6,268 bases of DNA, taken from positions 1 to 6,268 of the forward strand of contig JAPLVI010000013.1 of NCBI GenBank assembly GCA_026397195.1, read 5' to 3'. The translations under genes and the position numbers were made by a program. The notes below the pieces were generated by a model that had not been told where the DNA came from, made no database searches, and was given only the letters and a program-made list of their open reading frames with translations. Below, in pieces: positions 1 to 5,129 of this stretch. This DNA comes from Candidatus Berkelbacteria bacterium. GTDB taxonomy: Bacteria > Patescibacteriota > UBA1384 > JAHJRZ01. The first letter of the stretch is position 1. Each line of letters opens with the position of its first letter.

Positions 1-972
1 GTCATCGGTGAGGCCGAGCCGGTGTGGGGAGAGATTCTGGCAGACTTGGCGCAAGGCTCGCTCCAGGCGAGGTACCAAAGTGCCGAGTACTGGGATATGA
101 AAGGACTGCCCCTGCCTCGCCGCGACCTGCTGTCCCGAGAGCACTACTTGACAGTCAATGTCGTCCAGACAGCACGCGGCTGCCCGAACGGTTGTACCTT
201 CTGCTCGGTCACCACTGTTGCCGGCAAGCACTACCGCTTCCGCCCCGTGTGTGAAGTAGTCGAAGAAGTGCGATCACTTGAGGGCTGGGTCGGTTTCGTT
301 GATGACAACATCACCGGCAATCCGGCACGCGCCAGAGAGCTGTTCGAAGCGCTGATTCCCCTCAAGATCCGCTGGGTCGGCCAGGCAGACCTGAATATGG
401 CCAAGGACCCGGAACTGCTCAAGCTCGCCGTTCGTAGTGGTTGCCATGCACTGTTCGTGGGACTCGAGTCGCTCTCGCAGGAAAACCTGCGCACGACTCA
501 TAAAGTCCCGAACGTGGGGACGGATATGGCTGCGGCCATAGCAACCATCCATCGCGCCGGTATCGAGGTCATCGGTTCCTTCGTACTGGGACTGGACGGA
601 GACGACAAGAGCGTTTTTGCCAAGACCGTGAAGTTTGCTCGGCGGCAGAAACTGTGTGCGGCCCAGTTCGCAGTGCTGACGCCCTTCCCTGGGACAGTGA
701 TACACCAGCAACTCGAGTCAGAAGGACGCATTCGGGACCACGACTGGTCCCACTACACCATGAGCGATGTCGTCTTCCAGCCAAAGAACATGACCCCCGA
801 AGAACTCCACCAAGGGAGACAGTGGACCTACCGGACCTTCTACTCCCTCCCCTCCATCCTCGCGCGAAGCCTGACTCTGCGCGGTAACATACCGTTGAAA
901 CTGCTTGTGAACCGTAGTTACCGCGCTATCGGCTACAACAAAGGACTAGCTATGGGGCTTCCGAGCTCCTGA
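1..972 (+). CDS. B12-binding-type radical SAM protein, 3' part (5' end outside window)
   Basis: The frame is open from base 1 to the TGA at 970-972 (323 codons). The GTG at 22 is probably internal, because the preceding codons read VIGEAEP, a segment found at the end of the cobalamin-binding domain in B12-binding radical SAM proteins; that N-terminal domain would lie upstream of the window. The [4Fe-4S]/SAM motif CPNGCTFC is at visible residues 61-68, with cysteines at 61, 65 and 68. It is followed by a core with GFVDDNITG and FVGLES segments typical of the family. The C-terminal part (from MTPEELHQG) resembles the DUF4070 extension seen in many such enzymes. The family does radical methylations and other C-C or C-S chemistry; the substrate cannot be read here. 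Codon use is GC-rich (36 of 60 bases in each of two stretches counted), unlike most genes in the window. It is the only plus-strand gene and converges on the beta-propeller gene. Confidence 0.9.
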   Translation, partial: VIGEAEPVWGEILADLAQGSLQARYQSAEYWDMKGLPLPRRDLLSREHYLTVNVVQTARGCPNGCTFCSVTTVAGKHYRFRPVCEVVEEVRSLEGWVGFVDDNITGNPARARELFEALIPLKIRWVGQADLNMAKDPELLKLAVRSGCHALFVGLESLSQENLRTTHKVPNVGTDMAAAIATIHRAGIEVIGSFVLGLDGDDKSVFAKTVKFARRQKLCAAQFAVLTPFPGTVIHQQLESEGRIRDHDWSHYTMSDVVFQPKNMTPEELHQGRQWTYRTFYSLPSILARSLTLRGNIPLKLLVNRSYRAIGYNKGLAMGLPSS

Positions 973-986
973 CCCCTACGGGGTCA
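970..986 (+). terminator. Perfect palindrome over the radical SAM stop codon
   Basis: TGACCCC-TAC-GGGGTCA is a perfect 7-bp stem with a 3-base loop, and its first three bases are the TGA stop codon. It is placed as a transcription terminator would be, but only ATCTTT follows rather than a clean T-tract, so it may be a weak terminator or an mRNA 3'-end stabilising hairpin. Confidence 0.45.
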
Positions 987-1132
987 ATCTTTGGCAGACT
1001 GCCCTATTGCCTTGGACCGACCCTTTTTTAAATGCAAAAAACATTCCATTGAAATGGGAATTGTTAGATTATTTATTAGGTTAGGGTTGGGGGGCAGGGA
1101 ACTGTCTCCTTGCTGGATATTCATTTTTTTAA
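987..1132. other. Intergenic spacer between convergent genes
   Basis: No gene is seen. Composition switches here from GC-rich to AT-rich. The spacer holds an imperfect hairpin around 1043-1061 (ATTCCATT against AATGGGAAT) and a G-rich stretch. The 9-mer GGGGGCAGG occurs at 1090-1098 and again at 1136-1144, the second copy lying in the end of the neighbouring gene. No good intrinsic terminator for the minus-strand gene is evident. Confidence 0.4.
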
Positions 1133-2140
1133 TCAGGGGGCAGGCGGTTTTTCCGACGCCGGACCTTCTTTGTAGAACATCAGCCATTTTGCGCCAACCT
1201 TGATTGGGCTTGGATCGCAGATTATTATGCTGGACTCGGACATTTTTAGCGAGATAATTTCATTTTGAAAAGTCAACCCATCCTTGGTCTCCGCCGAAGA
1301 AATTCCGTTCTTGCAGTAAAACTGGCGGTAGAGGCCGGAAGAAACCTCAATAGTTTTGGAGATTGATCCTTCTTCGCGGATATCTTTTTTATACTGAAAT
1401 TTTAAGTCAGAGCCAGCGGTAGTCAAAAACAATTTTTGACCCTTGGAAATGTAAGCCAGCCAGTCTTCGCCAATTTTAATCACATCAGGGTCGGTTATCT
1501 CTTCGCCTTCATATAACGGTCCCGTATCTTCAACAAAATTTACCCCATCAGAGGAAACGGCGGAGTAAATTTTGTTAATTGGCTTGAAATCCGCCTGAAC
1601 ATTATCTTTCTCTTCTTTAGTAGAGGGTAAATTTTCCGGATTAACAATATAAAATAATCTGATTCTGCCGTCAGGCATCAGCACTGCTTGAGGGTCAATG
1701 CCGTCTTTTGACTTTCTATCGGTTTCTAATTGTGCCGAGGCCGTCTGCCAAGTTTCACCATTATCTTTGGAACGGGCAACCATTATTTGCGAATTAGACC
1801 TTTGCGCGCCATCAACCGCATAAATTAAAATTGTCCCATCAGCTAATTTTACCGCATCCGGCACCGACGCTTTTTCCAAGATAGTTTTTCCGCTATCGCT
1901 AAAATGCACGCCATCGTCCGAGGTGGCGAGTTTAACCTTGTGATAAAAAGGACCACTAGGATCGGCAAAAGGATCTGCGCTGGCGGCTTCTTTGTCAAAA
2001 CCCTGTTCAAAAGGGTCTGGAGTTTGCGAAGCGGTTTGGCTGGCGGGTTGATTGGTTTTTTCTTTTTTCAAAATTATCCACGCTGCCAATCCCGCACCGA
2101 CTAAAACAATTACAAAAATAATAATAATTACTTTTTTCAT
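1133..2140 (-). CDS. Membrane-anchored beta-propeller protein with Asp-box (sialidase / glycosidase-like fold)
   Basis: 335 aa. A hydrophobic N-terminal segment (about residues 4-24), preceded only by MKK and followed by KKEK, acts as an uncleaved anchor, so the rest should lie outside the membrane. After a Ser/Gln/Pro-rich linker (30-63), the protein has repeating blade units. Each pairs a strand like DPxVxxxxGxxLxYxx (about 93-110, 148-166, 215-232, 307-325) with a turn like SxDGxxF (72-80, 122-131, 194-202, 283-291). The copy SKDNGETW at 124-131 is a canonical Asp-box (BNR repeat). This pattern is typical of sialidases and of five-bladed GH43/GH32-like propellers. Activity on a glycan is possible but no catalytic set could be assigned, so a non-enzymatic binding role is equally open. 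The ATG follows a GGAGGG ribosome site only 3 bases away. The C-terminal tail EKPPAP is low complexity. Confidence 0.85.
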   Translation of the reverse strand: MKKVIIIIFVIVLVGAGLAAWIILKKEKTNQPASQTASQTPDPFEQGFDKEAASADPFADPSGPFYHKVKLATSDDGVHFSDSGKTILEKASVPDAVKLADGTILIYAVDGAQRSNSQIMVARSKDNGETWQTASAQLETDRKSKDGIDPQAVLMPDGRIRLFYIVNPENLPSTKEEKDNVQADFKPINKIYSAVSSDGVNFVEDTGPLYEGEEITDPDVIKIGEDWLAYISKGQKLFLTTAGSDLKFQYKKDIREEGSISKTIEVSSGLYRQFYCKNGISSAETKDGLTFQNEIISLKMSESSIIICDPSPIKVGAKWLMFYKEGPASEKPPAP

Positions 2141-2143
2141 TTT

Positions 2144-2177
2144 CCCTCCAATAACTATTATATCGTATATTATATCA
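2144..2177 (-). promoter_or_regulatory. Promoter and ribosome site of the beta-propeller gene
   Basis: On the minus strand an extended -10 TGATATAAT lies at 2169-2177. A second TATAAT lies nearer the gene at 2157-2162. GGAGGG (2144-2149) is the Shine-Dalgarno sequence, very close to the ATG at 2138-2140. No clear -35 was found, which is tolerable for an extended -10. Confidence 0.5.
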
Positions 2178-2361
2178 AAATTCTTTTTAGCCGGCTAATT
2201 TTTAGTCAGAAGGCGATACGTCTTATTCTTGCACCGCATTAAGCCTGCCCTGAGTGCTTCGAGGATACTCAGCATAAATATGGCCGAAGGGTTTTCCGAC
2301 AATTTTTGCTGTTTACCCCCCACCAAAATCTTTGGTTGTGGGGGTTTAGCGAATTTTCTCC
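2178..2361. other. Gene-free spacer with three hairpins
   Basis: No ORF with support is present. The stretch contains a 12-bp perfect palindrome TTAGCCGGCTAA at 2187-2198, and a stem CTGAGT/ACTCAG at 2250-2255 and 2267-2272 around a loop containing TTCGAGG. A longer imperfect stem-loop lies at 2315-2345 (ACCCCC and CCAAA against TTTGG and GGGGGT), downstream of the metallopeptidase stop codon. None has a convincing T-tract on the minus strand, so they look more like dispersed hairpin elements than standard terminators, although the 2315-2345 one could end the metallopeptidase transcript. Confidence 0.45.
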
Positions 2362-2757
2362 TTACTCTAGTGATCTGGCTCTTCTTCTCTCCTCTGCATC
2401 CCGCACTTCTCTCTCGTCCATGCCAAAATGGTGGGCAATCTCATGCCAGACCGTATTTTTGACCATCTCTTTAATATCTTCTTCGTCTCGACCGACTAAT
2501 TCGATTGATTCTTGAAAAATGGTTATTTTATCCGGCAGGACACCGCTGTAACCCAAACCTCGACGCGTTTGAGGCACACCTTCATAAAGACCAAATAAAA
2601 TCAATCCTTGCCGTAAATGTAATTTTTCTTCTTGAGCTTTGGTAGGCCGTTTCTCAATGACAATAGCAACATTATCTAATTGCTTTAAGAATTTTTCCGG
2701 AATTGCCGAAATTCCTTCTGAAACAATTTGTTTAAATTTACTTCGCATAAGATACAT
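2362..2757 (-). CDS. Minimal zincin-like metallopeptidase family protein
   Basis: 131 aa, within the usual 120-135 aa of the small zincin_1 (DUF1025) family. The zinc-binding motif HEIAHHFGMDE is at residues 105-115: H105 and H109 are metal ligands, E106 is the general base, and an acidic residue after the Gly would be the third ligand. The preceding part (GLYEGVPQTRRG, LPDKITIFQESI) also matches the family layout. It is a soluble protein with no signal peptide. The physiological substrate of the family is unknown. The start may be the ATG at 2757 or the in-frame ATG at 2748; neither has a strong ribosome site (GAGGG is about 18 bases before the first). It has its own promoter behind a double terminator, so it is probably monocistronic. 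The basic and acidic C-terminus (DAEERRRARSLE) is short. Confidence 0.88.
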   Translation of the reverse strand: MYLMRSKFKQIVSEGISAIPEKFLKQLDNVAIVIEKRPTKAQEEKLHLRQGLILFGLYEGVPQTRRGLGYSGVLPDKITIFQESIELVGRDEEDIKEMVKNTVWHEIAHHFGMDEREVRDAEERRRARSLE

Positions 2758-2796
2758 TCAACTTTTAAAATTTCCCTCAATTAAATTTTCAACTAT

Positions 2797-2807
2797 ATTA
2801 TATACCA
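2797..2807 (-). promoter_or_regulatory. Extended -10 promoter of the metallopeptidase gene
   Basis: The minus strand reads TTGGTATATAAT, with TATAAT at 2797-2802 and a TGG just upstream. It abuts the second terminator hairpin, so termination of one unit and initiation of the next are separated by only a few bases. The spacer to the ATG is about 40 bases. Confidence 0.5.
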
Positions 2808-2827
2808 ATAAAGGCGGTCGCCCGCCT
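2801..2827 (-). terminator. Second of two tandem terminators, GNRA-loop hairpin
   Basis: On the minus strand AGGCGG-GCGA-CCGCCT forms a perfect 6-bp stem (2822-2827 with 2812-2817) closed by a GCGA tetraloop of the GNRA class, followed by TTATT. The T-tract is interrupted, so efficiency may be modest. It backs up the stronger hairpin at 2842-2870. Confidence 0.6.
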
Positions 2828-2830
2828 CCT

Positions 2831-2870
2831 TAATAAAAAGACCCGCAGGCAGATACGGCTTGCCTGCGGG
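2831..2870 (-). terminator. Strong intrinsic terminator after the GC-rich gene
   Basis: Minus strand: CCCGCAGGCA pairs perfectly with TGCCTGCGGG (2861-2870 with 2842-2851, 9-base loop), followed by TCTTTTTATT. A 10-bp GC-rich stem plus T-tract is a textbook intrinsic terminator, placed about 50 bases after the stop codon of the 2923-3468 gene. Its sequence also resembles the GC-rich CCTGC/GCAGG hairpins dispersed in genomes of this kind, as in the 39-bp insert at 4785-4823. Confidence 0.75.
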
Positions 2871-2922
2871 CAAGGCTGCTGTTGTTGGGACTTCAGTAGG
2901 GGCTTTCGTGCAGGATGCAGTT

Positions 2923-3468
2923 CTACGACAGATGGCAGGTACTGCAGTCGACCGGATGGCGACCGCACTCGATTTCAGCTTCTTGCCTCGTCGTATGGGG
3001 GAAATCCACTTGAGGTTGTTGGCGGCGCGCCACAGTGACGACTTCGTAGTCATCCCTGGTGGCCTTCTCGGGTCTCTCGAACCTGGAACGCGCCTTTCCC
3101 CAGCGGTGCAAGACGGCATAGTCGTAGGGAACTTCGAGGCGCGAGAGCGCCTCTCCTACCGTCTCGCCGTCTTCATCGATATCATCACGGTCCTCGTCAG
3201 GGTCAAGGTTGCGGGCTCGGTAGATCACCATCCTTCCCAGGCGGATGAGAACTCTCTGGAGCGCTCTGTCAGCTCCAACAACGAAAAGCTCCCAATCTTC
3301 ATGTCCATGGTGCATGGTGTGGTCTTCGAGCGTCCTGGGTCTGATGGCGGTAAACCGTTGCCACTCGAGGGAGAAGACCTGCACCTGCGCTCGGGGATTC
3401 TTAAGCTCAATCCCCACCAAGAAAGGGAATCCTCCCGTCGCTTCGCTGGGTATCGTCTGCGGACACAT
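2923..3468 (-). CDS. Hypothetical GC-rich-coded soluble protein, function unknown
   Basis: 181 aa. I do not recognise the family. The strand choice rests on a strong ribosome site, AGAGGTG, six bases before the ATG at 3466-3468, on a promoter-like sequence upstream, and on a terminator just past the TAG stop. The overlapping plus-strand frame has none of these. The protein has no membrane segment or signal peptide. Residues 1-85 mix short strands with a His/Glu/Asp cluster (HTMHHGHEDWE, 50-60). Residues 88-102 are strongly acidic (DPDEDRDDIDEDGE). The C-terminus ends HPVDCSTCHLS, with cysteines at 168, 175 and 178. The His/Asp and Cys groups could bind metal, but this is speculative. Base composition is about 63% GC in a counted stretch, far above the adjacent genes and similar to the radical SAM gene, which suggests transfer. 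Confidence 0.75.
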   Translation of the reverse strand: MCPQTIPSEATGGFPFLVGIELKNPRAQVQVFSLEWQRFTAIRPRTLEDHTMHHGHEDWELFVVGADRALQRVLIRLGRMVIYRARNLDPDEDRDDIDEDGETVGEALSRLEVPYDYAVLHRWGKARSRFERPEKATRDDYEVVTVARRQQPQVDFPHTTRQEAEIECGRHPVDCSTCHLS

Positions 3469-3502
3469 GGGTGCACCTCTTTCGCGCGTTATCTAATTAA
3501 AG

Positions 3503-3529
3503 AGTATAAAATTTAGGGATAAAAGTCAA
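3503..3529 (-). promoter_or_regulatory. Sigma70-like promoter of the GC-rich hypothetical gene
   Basis: The minus strand carries TTGACT (3524-3529) and TATACT (3503-3508) with a 15-base spacer, slightly short of the ideal 17. It sits in AT-rich DNA between the terminator at 3540-3567 and the AGAGGTG ribosome site, so it is host-like in composition although the gene is not. Confidence 0.55.
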
Positions 3530-3539
3530 TTTTTTATCC

Positions 3540-3567
3540 AAAAAAGGCGCGGGGGCGCGTCTTTTTT
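3540..3567 (-). terminator. Bidirectional intrinsic terminator
   Basis: AAAAAAGGCGCG (3540-3551) and CGCGTCTTTTTT (3556-3567) pair over 12 positions around a four-base G loop, with a run of six T at the end in either direction. One position is G-U in plus-strand RNA and A-C in minus-strand RNA. It lies about 20 bases past the stop of the membrane protein gene and directly before the next promoter. Confidence 0.85.
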
Positions 3568-3588
3568 GTATTTGAGATCACCCACAAA

Positions 3589-4194
3589 TCACTTTAATTC
3601 CACTGAAGCATAGATATAATCGCTTCCCTCCTCTGCCAATTTTGCTTTGTCTTCAGCCCTAACTGCTTCGGCGAAAAGTATTTCATAGTGTGGGTCGCCT
3701 TCTTTGAGATTAAAAGTCGTGACATAATTAGTCAGCGTGCCATTTTTTGTCATGACTAAATAAAATTTGTTTATTGCCTCGCTCTTGGAATTATAATCAT
3801 ATCTTAGTGATGCGTCGCCTTTGACATATTCATCGGAATAATTTTTGCCCGGAGCTGAACTTGCTTTGGTTGTGGTTGGCTGGCCCAGGGTACTTCTGAT
3901 ATCAGTTACCGATTTGCCGAGAAGCGAGGTCGCATCAAAGGTATATTGTATCGTTGGCGTCGGCGTTGGCGATAGGGATCCTGAAACATTTTTATTTACC
4001 TCTTTAACAAATTTACTGCATCCTGTGGCAACTAAAATGATGGCAACGATAATAATTACCAGACAGCCGATTCCAAACCCAATCGCCACTTTGGCACCGG
4101 TTGACATCCCCTGTTTCTGCGGCGCCGGTGCTGGTTGGGCCGGAGGTGGAGTTTGAGCTGGTTGAGCTGGTTTAGTTGGTTGTTTTTTTGGCAT
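3589..4194 (-). CDS. Membrane-anchored protein with Pro-rich cytoplasmic tail and external C-terminal domain
   Basis: 201 aa. Residues 1-29 are rich in Pro, Gln, Ala and Lys (PTKPAQPAQTPPPAQPAPAP), a disordered tail. One transmembrane helix spans about 35-57 (FGIGCLVIIIVAIILVATG). A PTPTPT linker (76-81) leads to a domain of about 110 residues that begins with LLGKSVTDIRSTLGQP, a pattern recalling the start of BamE/SmpA-like small domains, although I would not assign it. The domain is likely outside the membrane. Such single-pass proteins with Pro-rich tails are common in Gram-positive-type and Patescibacteria envelopes; the function is unknown. The ATG is preceded by AAGGGG five bases away, and an extended -10 promoter lies just upstream. 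The gene ends TGA and runs into a strong terminator, so it is monocistronic. Confidence 0.85.
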   Translation of the reverse strand: MPKKQPTKPAQPAQTPPPAQPAPAPQKQGMSTGAKVAIGFGIGCLVIIIVAIILVATGCSKFVKEVNKNVSGSLSPTPTPTIQYTFDATSLLGKSVTDIRSTLGQPTTTKASSAPGKNYSDEYVKGDASLRYDYNSKSEAINKFYLVMTKNGTLTNYVTTFNLKEGDPHYEILFAEAVRAEDKAKLAEEGSDYIYASVELK

Positions 4195-4226
4195 AATTCC
4201 CCTTTCTTTAATAATTGTTCAATCAC

Positions 4227-4235
4227 ATTATACCA
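4227..4235 (-). promoter_or_regulatory. Extended -10 promoter of the membrane protein gene
   Basis: The minus strand reads TGGTATAAT: a perfect TATAAT at 4227-4232 preceded by TG plus one base. The TG overlaps the last base of the T-tract of the upstream terminator. The leader is about 25 bases and contains the AAGGGG ribosome site. Confidence 0.65.
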
Positions 4236-4255
4236 AAAAAGACGGTTGCCCGCCT
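4235..4255 (-). terminator. Intrinsic terminator of the coiled-coil gene
   Basis: Minus strand: AGGCGG-GCAA-CCGTCT (4250-4255 with 4240-4245) forms a 6-bp stem with one G-U pair and a GNRA tetraloop, followed by a run of T ending at 4235. An A/T-rich arm on the other side (4256-4262) could lengthen the stem. It lies 30 bases after the stop of the 4285-4614 gene and is a sister of the hairpin at 2812-2827. Confidence 0.75.
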
Positions 4256-4284
4256 ATTTTTTAAATTTAAATATAAGTATGTCT

Positions 4285-4614
4285 TTAAATCTCTAATTTT
4301 ACACCGACTTTATTCGCCACTAACTTAATCCATTCTTCGTGGCGTTTGATTTGGACATTAATAGCGGAATACTCATGAGTAAGATTTTCGACGCTTTTTG
4401 CTAGCTTATCAACCGCAATGACAAGACTATTTACCGTATTTTTTAGATCTCTTACTTCATCTTTTAGCTTATTAACATCTTCTCTCGTGGCAATTACTTC
4501 AATTATTAACTTATCAATCTTTTTATCTTGCTCGTTAGATCTTTTGTCAACTTTACCAAACTGATTATTCATCATCCGCGCTAGCTTGTCTAAAGTCATT
4601 TTTTGTTTAGGCAT
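4285..4614 (-). CDS. Small coiled-coil protein
   Basis: 109 aa, almost entirely helical by composition. After MPKQKMTLDKLARMM (1-15), residues about 18-80 show heptad spacing of Val, Leu and Ile (KVDKR, KKIDKLII, DVNKLKDEVRDLKNTVNSL, DKLAKSVENL), a long coiled coil likely to form dimers or trimers. A short conserved-looking tail RHEEWIKLVANKVGVKLEI (91-109) follows. Proteins with this layout (TLDxLARM start, coiled coil, RHEEWI end) are familiar in Patescibacteria genomes as uncharacterised proteins. There is no membrane segment. A role as an oligomeric scaffold is a guess. The ATG lacks a clear Shine-Dalgarno sequence. It has its own promoter (4651-4678) with a palindrome at the likely transcription start. 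Confidence 0.82.
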   Translation of the reverse strand: MPKQKMTLDKLARMMNNQFGKVDKRSNEQDKKIDKLIIEVIATREDVNKLKDEVRDLKNTVNSLVIAVDKLAKSVENLTHEYSAINVQIKRHEEWIKLVANKVGVKLEI

Positions 4615-4633
4615 GCAAGTTTAATTAATTTTC

Positions 4634-4647
4634 AAAGCAATTGCTTT
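4634..4647. promoter_or_regulatory. 14-bp perfect palindrome at the start of the coiled-coil transcript
   Basis: AAAGCAATTGCTTT is a perfect inverted repeat just downstream of the -10 box, covering the expected transcription start. This is a classic operator position, but no second site was seen, so a regulator-binding role is inferred only from position and symmetry. Confidence 0.4.
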
Positions 4648-4650
4648 TAT

Positions 4651-4678
4651 ATTGTAAATCATACATCATCTAAGTCAA
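4651..4678 (-). promoter_or_regulatory. Promoter of the coiled-coil gene
   Basis: Minus strand: TTGACT at 4673-4678 and TACAAT at 4651-4656 with a 16-base spacer, a good sigma70-type arrangement. An alternative -10, TATAAA, overlaps just downstream. It starts 15 bases beyond the end of repeat copy A, so the gene need not depend on read-through from the arsM unit. Confidence 0.6.
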
Positions 4679-4693
4679 ATTTATTTAATTTTA

Positions 4694-4862
4694 ATTGGCT
4701 GACAATCGCCCCACTACGCTAAAGCTTCGAGGGGTAAACAAGATTGCCTGCCCCGCTACCTGACGCTCCCGTGATAACACTATGCCCGCCTGCCAAAGCT
4801 ATGCTTCAGGCATTGCGGGCAGGTAATAGGTTTCACAGGAAGGAATGGTGTGGGGTCGCCCT
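4694..4862 (-). repeat. 130-bp direct repeat, copy A, interrupted by a 39-bp hairpin
   Basis: Without the insert at 4785-4823, this copy is identical at all 130 positions to copy B (5906-6035) and in the same orientation. In gene direction it begins 6 bases after the stop codon of the cysteine-rich ORF and ends ahead of the coiled-coil promoter. It has imperfect terminal inverted repeats and an internal hairpin, described under copy B. No ORF runs through it, and no clear target-site duplication is visible at its ends. Confidence 0.9.
4785..4823. repeat. 39-bp GC-rich hairpin nested in repeat copy A
   Basis: This segment is absent from copy B. CCCGC pairs with GCGGG, and inside that TGCC pairs with GGCA, leaving a loop of about 14 bases. 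The ends also read CCTGCC/GGCAGG in the minus sense. It falls within the 3-base loop of the main hairpin of the repeat, so it lengthens that arm without breaking it. It resembles the terminator stem at 2842-2870 in style. It may be an inserted hairpin element; loss from copy B is also possible. Confidence 0.8.
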
Positions 4863-4868
4863 TTTTGG

Positions 4869-5120
4869 TTAAGGGGTTTTAGGGGATTTGTTGAGTTTGT
4901 TGTCGGTTGAGGTGTTTTTATCGGGATAACAACATAATACATTATCTAAATATTCAATGCCGCAAAAATAATCGCAAATTGATATGTTTTTGACGGCGCA
5001 TTTGTGAATATTTGTCTTTTCGGCTGCATTCCAGGGACACTTGCTTTGTTTCCATGAAGTTTTCTTTTCTGATGTAAGATCAATATCCATATTCGCCCCA
5101 TCTAATTTCTTAATTTTCAT
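4869..5120 (-). CDS. Small cysteine-rich protein downstream of arsM
   Basis: 83 aa, with six cysteines in the middle: C28, C41, C49, C53, C63 and C64, in the context KCPWN, HKCAV, ICDYFCG and LCCYP. The spacing C-x12-C-x7-C-x3-C-x9-CC, with His39 nearby, suggests a metal, metalloid or iron-sulfur site. There is no signal peptide or membrane helix, and the Asn/Lys/Thr-rich ends look disordered. I have an impression that similar small proteins exist in other bacteria but cannot name a family. The start codon is 9 bases after the arsM TGA, so the two genes are almost surely co-transcribed. No clear Shine-Dalgarno sequence is present, as for arsM. Arsenic binding or transfer to ArsM is an attractive inference from position and thiols, nothing more. 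It ends TAA, 6 bases before repeat copy A. Confidence 0.75.
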   Translation of the reverse strand: MKIKKLDGANMDIDLTSEKKTSWKQSKCPWNAAEKTNIHKCAVKNISICDYFCGIEYLDNVLCCYPDKNTSTDNKLNKSPKTP

Positions 5121-5129
5121 AATTGGGTT

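Noticed and set aside
22..24. GTG at 22 as the true start of the radical SAM gene
   Set aside because: The codons before it encode VIGEAEP in frame, matching the family, and a start here would remove the cobalamin-binding domain and leave no ribosome site.
2926..2940. CxxCH haem c-binding motif (CSTCH) near the C-terminus of the GC-rich protein
   Set aside because: There is no signal peptide for export and no other cytochrome feature; the motif is four residues from the end and is most likely coincidental.
2860..3516. Long plus-strand reading frame (218 aa) over the GC-rich region
   Set aside because: It starts with TTG inside the stem of a terminator, has no ribosome site or promoter, and is antisense to a frame that has AGAGGTG before its ATG, a sigma70-like promoter and a strong terminator. 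Long antisense frames are common in GC-rich genes.
3845..4156. Plus-strand frame of 103 aa opposite the membrane protein
   Set aside because: It mirrors the Pro-rich and transmembrane coding of the minus-strand gene and has no ribosome site or recognisable domain.
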